Assembly: GCF_018613415.1 (NCBI RefSeq)
Contig: NZ_JAGGQG010000002.1
Span: 310,001 to 374,000, forward strand
Direction: 5' to 3'
DNA: 64,000 nucleotides
DNA from: Bacillus sp. ISL-18
Lineage (GTDB): Bacteria; Bacillota; Bacilli; Bacillales; Cytobacillaceae
Numbering within the stretch: the first letter of the stretch is position 1; each line of letters opens with the position of its first letter. This document shows positions 1-9,617 of this stretch, piece by piece. A program made the position numbers and the translations under genes. The notes under the pieces are model-generated. The model did not search any database. It was not told the DNA's origin and was given only the letters and a program-made list of their open reading frames with translations.

Positions 1-311
1 ATGGCTGTAATACCTTTAATATTTTCTATAAGATCATTTTGCCATTAATTAAACCAGCTTTGGCAACTGCGGCGATTTTCTCCTTCTATTGGACTTGGGA
101 TTCCTTACTAGGACCGGTATTATACTTAAATAGCCCGGCAAAATATACCGTTTCAATGGCATTAAATATGTTCTTAAGTAATGAGACCGTTTCTAACTGG
201 GGTGCCATGTTTGCGATGTCCGTAGTGACCTTGGTTCCTGTCTTTGTCATTTTCTTTATCTTCCAAAGATATGTAGTAGAAGGAATTAGCACAAGCGGAT
301 TAAAAGGTTGA
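1..311 (+). CDS. Sugar ABC transporter permease, C-terminal part (gene starts before the window)
   Basis: This is the C-terminal end of an inner-membrane permease of a CUT1-type carbohydrate ABC importer. The reading frame is open from the left edge, and the first visible residues form the EAA cytoplasmic loop (a Gly-Cys-Asn segment followed by [10 protein letters not shown]), which docks onto the ATPase. Two hydrophobic helices follow, and the protein ends in the [16 protein letters not shown] tail typical of LplC/YtcP/YesQ permeases. The next genes are a YesL-like protein and a rhamnogalacturonan lyase, so import of rhamnogalacturonan oligosaccharides (YesOPQ-like) is the likely role; that substrate is inferred from context only. 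A TTG at 39 can be read as a start, but the EAA loop upstream shows it is internal. Confidence 0.85.
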   Translation, partial: GCNTFNIFYKIILPLIKPALATAAIFSFYWTWDSLLGPVLYLNSPAKYTVSMALNMFLSNETVSNWGAMFAMSVVTLVPVFVIFFIFQRYVVEGISTSGLKG

Positions 312-384
312 TGATTCGTGCCACTCCTTACTATCGGAGTGGCAGGGCTTGATCAACTTTTTAACTATCTGAAGGAGGATGCGT

Positions 385-1029
385 ATGGAAACTTCAAGTA
401 TTTTGGGCGGTATATATAAACTGATGGATTGGATCTCGAAACTAGCGTTATTAAATCTTTTATGGATTGGCGCTACTATTCTTGGTCTGGGTGTTTTCGG
501 TTTTTTTCCTTCTACTGTGGCGATGTTTGCAGTTGTACGAAAATGGATGCTTGGCGAAGATGAGGTTTCGATTGTTAAAACCTTCTGGGCTTCTTATAAA
601 AAGGAATTTGTAAAAGGTAATCTTCTGGGTGTATTTATTGTAGCTGCGGGATTGGTGTTATATGCAGATCTGTTATTCATTCAAAATGCAGGAAAAGATA
701 TGGCCGCATTTCTCTATATACCATTTTTCATCATCACTTTTATTTTTGTATGTACACTTTTTTATCTCATTCCAATATTTGTCCATTATGAGATGAAATT
801 AACCGAAGTAATCAAGAATTCATTTTTTGTTATGATTATGAATCCACTTTCCACTCTATATATGCTGATAGGAAGTTTTGGTATTTGTTTTGTTCTTTCC
901 TATGTCCCGCCTATCTGTATCCTATTTAGCGGAAATTTATTAGCCATGCTATTCATGAAACCTGCATGTAACTCGTTTAATAAGATTCAGCGTAAGCATG
1001 AGGTGTATTTACAGGAACAAGGTATATAG
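385..1029 (+). CDS. yesL: YesL-like DUF624 membrane protein
   Basis: An integral membrane protein of about 214 residues of the DUF624/YesL family. It shows the family N-terminus (MDWISKLALLNLLWI), a GxGxFGFFPST turn and an AVVRKWMLGE segment, with about five hydrophobic helices. Members occur in sugar ABC transporter operons of Bacilli; the biochemical role is unknown. Two in-frame ATGs lie at 379 and 385. The GAAGGAGG ribosome site ends at 378, so the ATG at 385 (6-base spacing) is the likelier start. It follows the permease by about 70 bases and precedes the lyase gene, as YesL lies inside the yes rhamnogalacturonan operon of B. subtilis. A terminator follows directly. Confidence 0.8.
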   Translation: METSSILGGIYKLMDWISKLALLNLLWIGATILGLGVFGFFPSTVAMFAVVRKWMLGEDEVSIVKTFWASYKKEFVKGNLLGVFIVAAGLVLYADLLFIQNAGKDMAAFLYIPFFIITFIFVCTLFYLIPIFVHYEMKLTEVIKNSFFVMIMNPLSTLYMLIGSFGICFVLSYVPPICILFSGNLLAMLFMKPACNSFNKIQRKHEVYLQEQGI

Positions 1030-1062
1030 AATCGGGTCACCTTAACGGCTGCCCGATTTTTT
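1030..1062 (+). terminator. Rho-independent terminator after the YesL-like gene
   Basis: AATCGGG pairs with CCCGATT around a 15-base loop and is followed by a run of T, directly after the yesL-like stop codon. It would end the transporter operon and set the lyase gene apart. Confidence 0.8.
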
Positions 1063-1156
1063 ATATAAAAATTTACGAACAAGGAGGACAGACAAAACTA
1101 CATCTATGAATCTTTCATAAAGAAATTATTCACTATTCTTTAATTGGAGGAAAATA

Positions 1157-4100
1157 ATGATTAAAAAGTTTTCAAAAAAGTTGCCGGTTGTCGTTAGTTC
1201 TGCCATGGTCTTATCAATGTTTGCCGGGGCAGGAGTAGTGCCGACAAAACAAACCCATGCTGCTGAGTTAAATAGTCTAAAATTTGATTTCGGTTCTAGT
1301 TCAAGCCCAGTGGCACAAGGATATACCCAAGTTACCAACACTATGCTTTATAGCAGTGATAGAGGTTTTGGATTAAGCAAATCGGTAGATTTTAGGGATA
1401 GAGGGGTACCTGATGACCTCCGAAGGGATTTTATTAATGGATCAAATTATACCTTCTCAGTGGACGTTGCAAATGGAGAATATTATGTGAATGTAATAAC
1501 GGGGGATCAAACAGCTAGTAATAAAACTAGTTTTACCGTGGAAGGACAATCACTAGGTACGATATCCTCAAGTGCAGGCAACTTTGCAGAAAAGTCAAAA
1601 ATAGTGACGGTTAAAGATGGCCAGTTAAACGTTGATATTGGAGAGAATGGACGGGTCAATGCGATAGAAATTATCCCAATGGCGGCTCCAACTGGATTAG
1701 CACTCACAGAAAAGAATCTTTATCCTGATACATCTGTTTCATTAAAATGGACTGAGGTAAATGGGGCACAAAGTTACAATGTTTATCGAAAAGCCGAAGG
1801 AGAAACAGCGTCAATTAAAGTAGGAAGCACAAGCACCCCAGAATATAAAGATGAAACGGTTCAACTTGGTTTGAAATACGAATATTCTGTTACTCAAGTA
1901 AATGAAAAGGGAATTGAATCAGCAGCAAGTAATCCAATTAATGCAGCTCTAGTAGATGAAACAAAGGAAGTGCCAAAAACTCCTGCAGGTACAACACTCA
2001 CCCATGCAACAGACACATCGCTCGCTTTCCATTGGAATACTTCGGATGAAGCATTGATGTATTATGTCTACCGGGCAAAATCTCCACAAGGGCCATTTGA
2101 AAGAGTGGGGATTTCCAAAAATGGGGAGTTCAATGATCAGTCCGTTTCACCAACAAGACATTATTACTACAGAGTCTCAGCTGTTAACCTAGGAGGTATT
2201 TCTGATCCTTCAAACACAATTGAAACACCTATAACAAAGGTGGTTCAACGCCAAATGGAAAAGCTTGATCGGGGCTTAGTTGCTGTAAAAGTTGAAAACG
2301 GTGTTTATGTGGGCTGGCGTATGTTAGGGACAGATCCTGAAGGAGTCGCGTTTAACGTTTACCGGGACGGACAAAAGGTAAATAAAGAGCCGATTACATC
2401 AAGCACTAACTTTTTAGATAAAAATGGGGAAAAAGATTCGCAATACGATGTTCGTGCCGTTTTTAATGGAAATGAGGAACCGCTCGCGGAAGCTTCAGCT
2501 GTTGTGTGGGGCCAAAATTATTACGATCTCCCAATACAAAAACCAGTGGGAGGAACGACTTCTGATGGAAAATCCTATACATATAGTGCCAATGATGCAA
2601 GTGTGGGGGATGTGGATGGAGATGGTCAATACGAGATTATTATAAAATGGTACCCATCTAATGCCAAGGATAATTCCCAATCAGGCTATACTGGAAATAC
2701 CTATGTGGATGCATATAAGTTTGATGGGACAAGACTGTGGCGGATTGATTTAGGCAAAAATATTCGTTCCGGGGCCCATTATACCCAAATGATGGTTTAT
2801 GATTTAGATGGAGACGGTAAAGCGGAAGTAGCGATGAAAACAGCTGATGGAACCGTCGACGGTCAAGGGAACGTTATCGGTGATGCCAATGCAGATTACC
2901 GTAATTCCAGCGGCTATATTTTAAGCGGACCAGAATTTTTAACTATTTTTGATGGCTTAACAGGGAAAGCGCTGACAACGACTGATTATGATCCGCCAAG
3001 AGGCAATGTCGCTGATTGGGGAGACAGCTATGGTAACCGGGTAGACCGCTTCCTTGCGGGTATTGCCTATTTGGATGGGGAAAGACCGACCCTTCTAATG
3101 GCACGCGGCTATTATACAAGAGCCGTCATAGCTGCATATAACTGGCGTGATGGCAAGTTAACAAAGGTGTGGACGTTTGATAGTAATAAAGAAGGCAATG
3201 GAGGGTACGCCGGACAAGGGTACCATAACCTAAGTGTTGCTGATGTAGATCAGGATGGTAAGGATGAAGTCGTCTATGGTGCAGCGGTCATCGATGATAA
3301 TGGAACGGGTCTCTATACAACCGGTTTAGGTCATGGAGATGCCCAGCATGTCGGTGATCTAGATCCAACCCGACCTGGTTTAGAGATGTTCGCTGTTCAT
3401 GAGGATAAAAACTCAAAGTATGGGATTGAATTTAGAGACGTCGAAACTGGTGAGGCCATTTGGGGTCAATTTACCGGAAGAGATACCGGAAGAGGATTAT
3501 CGGCGGATATCGATCCTAGATATCCGGGAGAAGAGTCGTGGGCGGTTAAGGGGGCATGGAATGACCCTACCGGAGATATGTTTACGGCTCAAGGAGAAAA
3601 AATTTCGTCGGACATCCCTGGTGCCAACTTTGCCATTTGGTGGGACGGTGACCTGCAGCGTGAAATACTAGACCATGGCAATTTTAATGATGCCGATCAA
3701 GTCGGGGTAGGAACAATTGGTAAGTGGGACTACGAGAATAAAAAACTAGTAAATATCTTAACTGCAGATGGAACTTTCTCTAATAATGGTACGAAAGGTA
3801 ACCCGAGCTTACAAGCCGATCTATTTGGTGACTGGAGAGAAGAAGTCATTTGGAGAACGGAAGATAGCAGTGCATTACGAATCTATACCACTACAGATAT
3901 GACAGAGAAGCGTATTCGCACATTGATGCACGATCCTGTGTACCGTGCCGGTGTTGCTTGGCAAAACGTCGGGTATAATCAGCCGCCGCATACTAGCTTC
4001 TTCTTAGGCTATGATATGCCAACGACGCCTGTTCCAAGTTTATACTTAAATAAGGTGATTTCTGCTGCAGCCGATGTTAATCCAAATGTAATCGATAGAA

Positions 4101-4393
4101 AACAGACTAATGGTAATGTTCCATTGACTGTCACTATTGAATTGGATAAAGAACATAAAGTTTCAGAGATTAATTCTGCAACTGTTAAAATGGTTGTTAA
4201 CGGAAAAACAATTTTTGCAAAAGCACATCCGTCTGAAAAGGGCGAGAAAACGAATAAATTAATGGTTAAATTTGATAGACAGCAAGTTTCGGAAGCTTTA
4301 AAAGGTTATACAGGAACTGTTCAGGTCCATATTAATGGGTTCTTACAGGATGGGGTAAGCTTTAATTCGAAGGCTGAACTAACTTTGAAATAA
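1157..4393 (+). CDS. Secreted rhamnogalacturonan lyase, PL11, with fibronectin III domains
   Basis: A 1078-residue exported enzyme expected to cleave the rhamnose-galacturonate backbone of rhamnogalacturonan I by beta-elimination. Residues 1-36 are a signal peptide (KKFSKK, hydrophobic core, cut after THAA). Residues 40-180 resemble the small carbohydrate-binding module of pectin enzymes (FDFGSSSSPVAQGY start). Two fibronectin III-like domains follow at about 180-265 and 270-360. The PL11 catalytic beta-propeller spans about 365-960 with repeated calcium-type loops (DVDGDG, DLDGDGKAE, DVDQDGKDE) and the GYNQPPH segment near its end. A C-terminal beta domain of about 110 residues is unassigned. 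B. subtilis YesW/YesX are shorter, without these extra modules. The start has a GGAGG site at 1146-1150. The YesL-like gene precedes it and an esterase follows, consistent with a pectin cluster. Whether it is an endo- or exo-lyase cannot be told from sequence alone. Confidence 0.92.
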   Translation: MIKKFSKKLPVVVSSAMVLSMFAGAGVVPTKQTHAAELNSLKFDFGSSSSPVAQGYTQVTNTMLYSSDRGFGLSKSVDFRDRGVPDDLRRDFINGSNYTFSVDVANGEYYVNVITGDQTASNKTSFTVEGQSLGTISSSAGNFAEKSKIVTVKDGQLNVDIGENGRVNAIEIIPMAAPTGLALTEKNLYPDTSVSLKWTEVNGAQSYNVYRKAEGETASIKVGSTSTPEYKDETVQLGLKYEYSVTQVNEKGIESAASNPINAALVDETKEVPKTPAGTTLTHATDTSLAFHWNTSDEALMYYVYRAKSPQGPFERVGISKNGEFNDQSVSPTRHYYYRVSAVNLGGISDPSNTIETPITKVVQRQMEKLDRGLVAVKVENGVYVGWRMLGTDPEGVAFNVYRDGQKVNKEPITSSTNFLDKNGEKDSQYDVRAVFNGNEEPLAEASAVVWGQNYYDLPIQKPVGGTTSDGKSYTYSANDASVGDVDGDGQYEIIIKWYPSNAKDNSQSGYTGNTYVDAYKFDGTRLWRIDLGKNIRSGAHYTQMMVYDLDGDGKAEVAMKTADGTVDGQGNVIGDANADYRNSSGYILSGPEFLTIFDGLTGKALTTTDYDPPRGNVADWGDSYGNRVDRFLAGIAYLDGERPTLLMARGYYTRAVIAAYNWRDGKLTKVWTFDSNKEGNGGYAGQGYHNLSVADVDQDGKDEVVYGAAVIDDNGTGLYTTGLGHGDAQHVGDLDPTRPGLEMFAVHEDKNSKYGIEFRDVETGEAIWGQFTGRDTGRGLSADIDPRYPGEESWAVKGAWNDPTGDMFTAQGEKISSDIPGANFAIWWDGDLQREILDHGNFNDADQVGVGTIGKWDYENKKLVNILTADGTFSNNGTKGNPSLQADLFGDWREEVIWRTEDSSALRIYTTTDMTEKRIRTLMHDPVYRAGVAWQNVGYNQPPHTSFFLGYDMPTTPVPSLYLNKVISAAADVNPNVIDRKQTNGNVPLTVTIELDKEHKVSEINSATVKMVVNGKTIFAKAHPSEKGEKTNKLMVKFDRQQVSEALKGYTGTVQVHINGFLQDGVSFNSKAELTLK

Positions 4394-4400
4394 TGTAAAA

Positions 4401-4441
4401 AATGGGAGAGACAGCCGTGTAATCGGCTTTCTCTCCCATTT
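4401..4441 (+). terminator. Terminator after the PL11 lyase
   Basis: A long hairpin: AATGGGAGAGA plus AGCCG pairs with CGGCT plus TCTCTCCCATT. The T run after it is short, so read-through to the esterase is possible. Confidence 0.75.
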
Positions 4442-4470
4442 GAATTCTATTAAAAGTGGAGGATAAAAGA

Positions 4471-5262
4471 ATGACGGAAATTTTGCCGCTTTGGAATGAT
4501 ATAAATCTAGAAGTAAGTGGACCAAACGAAAATGCGCCAAGCATCCAGCCTTTCTTACTTGAAGGAACTGGGCCCTTTCCGGTTATTATTGTAGCGGCGG
4601 GCGGTGCATACGCAAGACGCGCAGAACATGAAGCATATCCAGTTGCAAAATGGTTAAATTCAATCGGAATCTCATCGGTTGTACTCAATTATAGGGTCGC
4701 GCCTTACAAGCATCCTATTCCGTTGAATGATGCAAAACGGGCCATTCGAATGGTTCGATCACTTGCTGGAGACTGGAATCTAGATCCGAGCCGTGTGGGA
4801 ATCCTTGGATTTTCTGCTGGGGGGCATCTAGCATCCAGTGCTGGGACTCATTATGATCTAGGGAACCCGGAGGCCGAAGACCCTGCTGAGCGGTATAGCA
4901 GCCGTCCGGATCTAATGATTCTTTGTTATCCTGTAATCTCGATGGGGGAAGTTGCACACGTAGGCAGCAGAACAAATTTATTGGGAGAATTTCCTGACGC
5001 TGAGCTAGTGGAACTTTTATCGAATGAAAAACAAATTACAGGGGAAACACCACCGGCCTTTTTATGGCATACAGCCGATGATGCTTCTGTACCAGTTGAG
5101 AATAGTTTACTGTTTGCAGCGGGGTTAGGCCGCCATAAGGTTCCATTTGATTTACATGTCTTTGAGAGCGGCAGGCACGGATTAGGTTTGGCGGAGGAAC
5201 ATTCTGAGGCAAGCGAGTGGACGAGACTATGTGAAAAATGGTTAAGGAAACAGAATTTTTAG
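4471..5262 (+). CDS. Alpha/beta hydrolase, acetyl-esterase (Aes/BD-FAE) type
   Basis: A 263-residue cytoplasmic esterase with no signal peptide. It has the oxyanion segment IIVAAGGAYARRA (in place of HGGG), the nucleophile elbow GFSAGG, a late Asp in TADDASV and the terminal His in ESGRHGLGL, which complete a Ser-Asp-His triad. This pattern fits the xylan/pectin acetyl esterase branch, so removal of acetyl groups from imported rhamnogalacturonan oligomers is a reasonable inference from the adjacent PL11 gene. The reading frame is open from a GTG at 4456, but the GTGGAGG ribosome site occupies that position and the ATG at 4471 is correctly spaced. A hairpin separates it from the lyase, so it may be read through or have its own promoter. 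Confidence 0.8.
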   Translation: MTEILPLWNDINLEVSGPNENAPSIQPFLLEGTGPFPVIIVAAGGAYARRAEHEAYPVAKWLNSIGISSVVLNYRVAPYKHPIPLNDAKRAIRMVRSLAGDWNLDPSRVGILGFSAGGHLASSAGTHYDLGNPEAEDPAERYSSRPDLMILCYPVISMGEVAHVGSRTNLLGEFPDAELVELLSNEKQITGETPPAFLWHTADDASVPVENSLLFAAGLGRHKVPFDLHVFESGRHGLGLAEEHSEASEWTRLCEKWLRKQNF

Positions 5263-5310
5263 CTTGCTGTTTGTAGGGTTGCTTTTTTTGAGAAGTCAGT
5301 GGTTTTATGG

Positions 5311-5407
5311 AAAGTGCCGATAACTGCTGGAAAAGTGTCGATAAGTTGATAAAAAGTGCCGATAAATCCCCAAAAAGTGCCGATAACTGCTCGAAAAGTG
5401 CCGATAA
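5311..5407. repeat. Five 21-bp tandem repeats with core AAAGTGCCGATAA
   Basis: A 13-base core AAAGTGYCGATAA occurs at 5311, 5332, 5353, 5374 and 5395, exactly every 21 bases, with variable 8-base spacers; only the second copy has T in place of C. It lies between the esterase stop codon and its terminator, so it is in the 3' untranslated part of that transcript. Read on the minus strand the unit gives a heptapeptide ending in IGTF, but no ribosome site supports translation. Confidence 0.9.
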
Positions 5408-5420
5408 AGTAAAAAATTAA

Positions 5421-5460
5421 AAATCGATAGTTGCTCTCGGGCACCTGTCGATTTATTTTT
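5421..5460 (+). terminator. Terminator after the esterase gene
   Basis: AAATCGATAG pairs with CTGTCGATTT (one G-T pair) around a 14-base loop and runs into a T-rich tract. It follows the 21-bp repeats. Confidence 0.7.
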
Positions 5461-5476
5461 TTATTAAAAGATTACT

Positions 5477-5513
5477 ATTCAAAAGTAAACAAACATGTAA
5501 TATAATAAAAACA
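5477..5513 (+). promoter_or_regulatory. lutABC promoter with block shared with rhaEW
   Basis: A TATAAT -10 box lies at 5501-5506, with a weak TTCAAA -35 box 17 bases upstream. The whole stretch from ATTCAAAA through TAAACAAACAT to TATAATAAAAACA is nearly identical to the block before rhaEW at 9618-9654, with only three differences in 37 bases and the same spacing. Conservation between -35 and -10 suggests a common repressor site, for example of a rhamnose or lactate regulator; the protein is not identified. Confidence 0.75.
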
Positions 5514-5579
5514 AAAATAAATAAAAATCTAATTGAGGTATTTAAGATTTTTAGCTTCATTTAAAGGGGATGAAGATTC

Positions 5580-6296
5580 ATGAAGGTCAGCTTATTTGCA
5601 ACCTGCCTTGTAGATATGTTCCAAAGTAATGTCGGAAAAGCAACCGTTGAATTACTAGAAAGACTCGGTTGTGAGATTGAGTTTCCAGAGTCACAAGTAT
5701 GCTGCGGCCAGCCGGCATATAACAGCGGTTACACAAAAGAATCAAAAGAAGCAATGAAGCGGATGATTGATACCTTTCAGAATGCTGAATATGTGGTGTG
5801 TCCATCAGGATCATGTGCCTTTATGTTCCACGAATATCAACATGTATTTAAAGGAGATCCAGTATGGGAACCAAAGGCCAAAAAACTGGCAGCGAAAACA
5901 TTTGAACTCACTCAATTCATTGTCGATGTATTAAAGGTTGAAGATGTAGGGGCAAAATTTGAGGGGACAGCCACCTATCATACCTCTTGTCATATGACGA
6001 GATTACTAGGTGTTAAAAGAGCACCCATGATTCTCTTAAATAATGTCAAAGGATTAGAATTTACTGAACTGCCAGGAAAAGAACAATGCTGCGGATTCGG
6101 GGGAACCTTCTCTGTTAAAATGACACAAATTTCTGAACAGATGGTCGATGAAAAGGTTTGCCATGTGGAAGAAACAGAGGCCGATTATTTAATTGGTGCG
6201 GATGCAGGCTGTTTGATGAATATCGGCGGCAGGATTGATCGCAAAGGTAAACCGATCAAGGTTCTTCATATTGCCGAAGTATTAAATAGCCGCTAA
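5580..6296 (+). CDS. lutA: L-lactate oxidation complex subunit LutA
   Basis: LutA (YvfV family, 238 residues, the usual length) is a cytoplasmic Fe-S subunit of the LutABC complex that oxidises L-lactate to pyruvate. It carries two copies of the cysteine-rich CCG signature: [11 protein letters not shown] near residue 41 with a later CPSGSC, and HTSCHM followed by CCGFGGTFS near residue 180, the pattern that binds Fe-S clusters in GlpC/HdrB-type proteins. It begins a three-gene operon with lutB 49 bases downstream and lutC overlapping lutB. The ATG follows an AAAGGGGATG ribosome site. The promoter upstream shares an operator-like block with rhaEW, which fits a role in using the lactate formed from rhamnose. 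Confidence 0.95.
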   Translation: MKVSLFATCLVDMFQSNVGKATVELLERLGCEIEFPESQVCCGQPAYNSGYTKESKEAMKRMIDTFQNAEYVVCPSGSCAFMFHEYQHVFKGDPVWEPKAKKLAAKTFELTQFIVDVLKVEDVGAKFEGTATYHTSCHMTRLLGVKRAPMILLNNVKGLEFTELPGKEQCCGFGGTFSVKMTQISEQMVDEKVCHVEETEADYLIGADAGCLMNIGGRIDRKGKPIKVLHIAEVLNSR

Positions 6297-6345
6297 TAGA
6301 TTTTGGCGACCAATACGAGATTGCTTGGAATGGGGGAAAAAATAG

Positions 6346-7770
6346 ATGGCAATGAAGATCAGCGACCAGCAATTTAAGGAACGCGTTGATAAAGGAATTC
6401 ACGATTCCTTTATGCGCGGGGCCGTAGCTGGCGCTCAAGACGGAATGGGTATAAAGAGGCGTGTTGCCGCTGAAGAGCTTGGAAATTGGGAAGACTGGCG
6501 TTCACATGGGGAAGAAATCCGCCAGCATGTCTTAGAACATTTGGATTATTATTTAGAACAATTAAGTGAAAATGTGGCCAAAAGGGGCGGGCATGTCTTT
6601 TTTGCCCAAACAAAAGAAGAGGCCAATGACTATATTAGGGGCGTCGTTCAGCAAAAAAACGCCCGAAAAATTGTTAAATCGAAGTCGATGGTGACCGAGG
6701 AAATCAGTTTAAACGCCATGTTGGAACAAGAAGGGTGCCAGGTTATTGAAACCGATCTTGGAGAATACATCCTTCAGGTTGATGACCATGATCCGCCGTC
6801 ACATATAGTGGTACCAGCGTTACACAAAAATAAAGAACAGATTCGCGATGTATTCACGGAAAAGCTTGGCTATACAAAGACCTCCAAACCAGAAGAACTA
6901 GCTTGGCATGCAAGGGAAACACTCCGTCAGGAATATCTAACGGCAGATATCGGGATTACCGGCTGTAACTTTGCAGTTGCTGAGACAGGGTCTTTCAGTT
7001 TGGTTACGAATGAAGGGAATGCTGATTTAGTTACCGCCTTACCGAAAACACAAATCACCGTAATGGGAATGGAGCGAATTGTTCCAACTTTTGAAGAGAT
7101 GGAAGTGCTCGTCTCTCTATTAACAAGAAGTGCGGTCGGACAGAAGCTAACCAGTTATATCACTGTTTTGACTGGACCTAGAGAAGAATTGGACGTAGAT
7201 GGTCCTGAAGAATTCCACTTAGTTATCGTCGATAATGGCAGGTCCAATATCCTTGGCGGAGAATTTCAATCCGTTCTCCAATGTATCCGCTGTGCAGCAT
7301 GTGTCAATGTTTGTCCGGTTTACCGTCATGTTGGGGGCCATTCGTATGGATCGATTTATGCAGGACCAATTGGTGCTGTCTTGTCACCTTTACTGGGCGG
7401 CTATGATGATTACAAAGAGCTTCCGTATGCATCGACACTTTGCGGAGCCTGTACAGAAGTTTGCCCGGTGAAGATTCCGTTGCACAATCTTCTTCATAAG
7501 CATCGAGAAGTAATCGTAGAAAAAGAAGGAAAAGCACCAATCTCAGAAAAATTAGCCATGAAGGCATTTGGACTAGGCGCAGCATCACCAACCCTCTATA
7601 AAATTGGTTCAAAAATCGCTCCAACGGCGATGAATCCTTTTACAGTGGGAGATAAAATTTCTAAAGGACCAGGACCATTAAAAGCCTGGACTGATATCCG
7701 TGAGTTCCCAGCCCCAAATAAAGAGAGATTCAGAGATTGGTTTAAAAACAGAGAACAAGGGGGCAAGTGA
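6346..7770 (+). CDS. lutB: L-lactate oxidation iron-sulfur protein LutB
   Basis: LutB (YvfW family), 474 residues, is the central [4Fe-4S] subunit of the L-lactate oxidation complex. The N-terminal two thirds are an LUD domain ([40 protein letters not shown]). The C-terminal part carries two ferredoxin-like cluster motifs, [14 protein letters not shown] near residue 315 and [14 protein letters not shown] near residue 366, and ends in the family segment rich in [13 protein letters not shown]. The ATG follows a GGGGGAA site. The stop codon lies three bases before the lutC start, so the two are translationally coupled. Confidence 0.95.
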   Translation: MAMKISDQQFKERVDKGIHDSFMRGAVAGAQDGMGIKRRVAAEELGNWEDWRSHGEEIRQHVLEHLDYYLEQLSENVAKRGGHVFFAQTKEEANDYIRGVVQQKNARKIVKSKSMVTEEISLNAMLEQEGCQVIETDLGEYILQVDDHDPPSHIVVPALHKNKEQIRDVFTEKLGYTKTSKPEELAWHARETLRQEYLTADIGITGCNFAVAETGSFSLVTNEGNADLVTALPKTQITVMGMERIVPTFEEMEVLVSLLTRSAVGQKLTSYITVLTGPREELDVDGPEEFHLVIVDNGRSNILGGEFQSVLQCIRCAACVNVCPVYRHVGGHSYGSIYAGPIGAVLSPLLGGYDDYKELPYASTLCGACTEVCPVKIPLHNLLHKHREVIVEKEGKAPISEKLAMKAFGLGAASPTLYKIGSKIAPTAMNPFTVGDKISKGPGPLKAWTDIREFPAPNKERFRDWFKNREQGGK

Positions 7771-7772
7771 TC

Positions 7773-8492
7773 ATGGCAGGAACTATACAAAATCGTGAAG
7801 CCTTTCTTAATCAAATTTCCACTAGACTTGGGCGCCCGCGTATCTCTAATCCAGTGGAAAGGCCAAACTGGAAATTCCGCCCTCAGGATGAGGTATTAAA
7901 AGGTGCTAATCAAGATGAGTTGTTAGATGTATTAAAAGAACATTGTAAAAAGACTCATACAACTATTTATACGACGGATCTTAGCGAGCTGTCATCAACC
8001 CTAAATGAAGTCGTCACAAATTACGGCGGCGGTCCAATTGTAACATGGAAGGATGAGCGCTTTTCCCAATGGGGACTCGATCCTTTAATGAAACAAGAAT
8101 GGCCAAATCAAAATATCGATGTGTACGAATGGGATCATACAAAAGGCGAAGAAAACATCTCCAAAGCAGAGCAGGCTAATGTTGGAATAACCATTAGTGA
8201 AATCACCCTGGCTGAATCGGGAACTGTGGTTTTATTCAGTGATGAGAATAAAGGACGTACGGTCAGCTTTTTACCTGCTACCTATATTGCTCTAATTCCA
8301 AAGAGTTCAATTGTTCCTAGAATGACACAAGCCGCTCAAAAAATGAGAGAAATCCACCAAAAAACAGGCCATGTTGCATCCTGCATTAATTTTATTACAG
8401 GACCAAGTAATTCAGCCGATATTGAATTAAATCTAGTTGTCGGTGTACACGGACCGGTAAAAGCGACTTATATCGTCATTAACGATCTTTAA
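7773..8492 (+). CDS. lutC: L-lactate oxidation complex subunit LutC
   Basis: LutC (YvbY family), 239 residues, is a single LUD-domain protein and the third subunit of the lactate oxidation complex. It shows the family motifs GITISEITLAESGTV and the C-terminal ITGPSNSADIELNLVVGVHGP, which is nearly invariant in LutC. An in-frame GTG at 7767 overlaps the lutB stop, but the AAGGGGG site at 7757-7763 is better spaced for the ATG at 7773. It is the last gene of the operon and is followed by a strong terminator. Confidence 0.95.
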   Translation: MAGTIQNREAFLNQISTRLGRPRISNPVERPNWKFRPQDEVLKGANQDELLDVLKEHCKKTHTTIYTTDLSELSSTLNEVVTNYGGGPIVTWKDERFSQWGLDPLMKQEWPNQNIDVYEWDHTKGEENISKAEQANVGITISEITLAESGTVVLFSDENKGRTVSFLPATYIALIPKSSIVPRMTQAAQKMREIHQKTGHVASCINFITGPSNSADIELNLVVGVHGPVKATYIVINDL

Positions 8493-8503
8493 AATGTATA
8501 GAT

Positions 8504-8546
8504 TAGCTGTTCTAATGATCAGATTGATCTTTTAGAACAGCTTTTT
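8504..8546 (+). terminator. Terminator of the lutABC operon
   Basis: GCTGTTCTAA pairs perfectly with TTAGAACAGC around a 17-base loop, followed by TTTTT. Confidence 0.85.
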
Positions 8547-8613
8547 AATATATGAGAAAGGCCGTTATTTTTTAAAATAATGAAAGCGTTTGATTGCTAA
8601 AGGAGGAATTTCC

Positions 8614-9576
8614 ATGAAGATAGGTTTTGTTGGAACCGGATGGTTTACAAGAACACATGCAAGTATTTTAAAAGAAATAGAAGGAGTAGACATTACAGCA
8701 TTTTGCGGGACTAGTTTGGAAAAAGCGGAAAAAGAGGCAAGGAATTGGTCAAATGCCACTGGCTATTCAAATGTAGAAGAGATGTTGGATAAGCAGAAAT
8801 TAGATGCAGTCTATATTTGTGTACCACCCCATGCACATGGAGAAATTGAAGCTGCCTTAATTGATCGAAACATCCCATTTTTTGTGGAAAAGCCGCTTGG
8901 GAATAATGAAGAACCAAATGATCTTGCTAGAAGAATAGAGGAAAAGGGTCTTATTACTTCTGTAGGCTACCATTGGCGGTATAAGGATACGACTAATAGA
9001 GTTTTATCATTACTGAATGAATGTCGAGTTGGAATGGCATTGGGTTATTGGATGGGTTCGATGCCAATGGTTCCCTGGTGGAGAGATGTAAATAAATCAG
9101 GTGGGCAATTTGTCGAACAGACTACACATATTGTGGATCTACTACGTTACTTATTTGGTGATGTTAATGAGGTATATGCAGCCTTTAATAACCAGATAAT
9201 GCGGTCAAAGGTTGAAGGAACGACAGTACCCGATGTAGGAAGTGTGACGATGAAACTTAAAAATGGCATGATTGCCACGATATCCAATACCTGCATTCTA
9301 AAAAACTCAAGTAAGGTTGGTCTTGAAATCTATTCAGATGAAGGGATTATTGAACTGAGTAATGATTTATTACGAGTGGTAAGCGGTAATCAAGTAGAGG
9401 AATACAAGGAAGAAACAAATCCTTATCTTGCAGAGAATAAGATTTTCCTTAATGCTGTCCAAACTGGAGATTCATCTAAAATATTATCAACCTATCAAGA
9501 CGCTTTAAAAACGCATCGTGTAACAATTGCTGCTAATCAATCTGCCATCAGCGGCCAGCCAATATATTTGGGGTAA
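8614..9576 (+). CDS. Gfo/Idh/MocA-family NAD(P)-dependent oxidoreductase
   Basis: A 320-residue cytoplasmic dehydrogenase of the Gfo/Idh/MocA family. The N-terminal Rossmann fold starts at once (MKIGFVGTGWF, dinucleotide loop) and the catalytic EKPLG motif lies near residue 91. The C-terminal domain carries the GGQFVEQTTHIVDLLRYL helix with the usual substrate-side His. These enzymes oxidise or reduce sugars and cyclitols; the substrate is not evident, but the place between lutABC and rhaEW suggests a sugar or sugar acid from pectin or glycosides. The AAAGGAGG site identifies the ATG at 8614 over an upstream in-frame TTG at 8590. A partial cre-like sequence (TGAAAGCGTTTGAT) lies at 8581-8594. 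Confidence 0.85.
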   Translation: MKIGFVGTGWFTRTHASILKEIEGVDITAFCGTSLEKAEKEARNWSNATGYSNVEEMLDKQKLDAVYICVPPHAHGEIEAALIDRNIPFFVEKPLGNNEEPNDLARRIEEKGLITSVGYHWRYKDTTNRVLSLLNECRVGMALGYWMGSMPMVPWWRDVNKSGGQFVEQTTHIVDLLRYLFGDVNEVYAAFNNQIMRSKVEGTTVPDVGSVTMKLKNGMIATISNTCILKNSSKVGLEIYSDEGIIELSNDLLRVVSGNQVEEYKEETNPYLAENKIFLNAVQTGDSSKILSTYQDALKTHRVTIAANQSAISGQPIYLG

Positions 9577-9617
9577 ATCCAATAAAACAAAAAAAATGAA
9601 AGATTTTTGAACTTTTT

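Noticed and set aside
5259..5444. Minus-strand frame with heptapeptide IGTF repeats
   Set aside because: It is only the translation of the 21-bp DNA repeat, has no ribosome site and lies antisense to the esterase 3' region.
8581..8594. cre-like TGAAAGCGTTTGAT before the Gfo/Idh gene
   Set aside because: The second half does not fit the CcpA consensus (two mismatches at CA), so it is not listed as a site.
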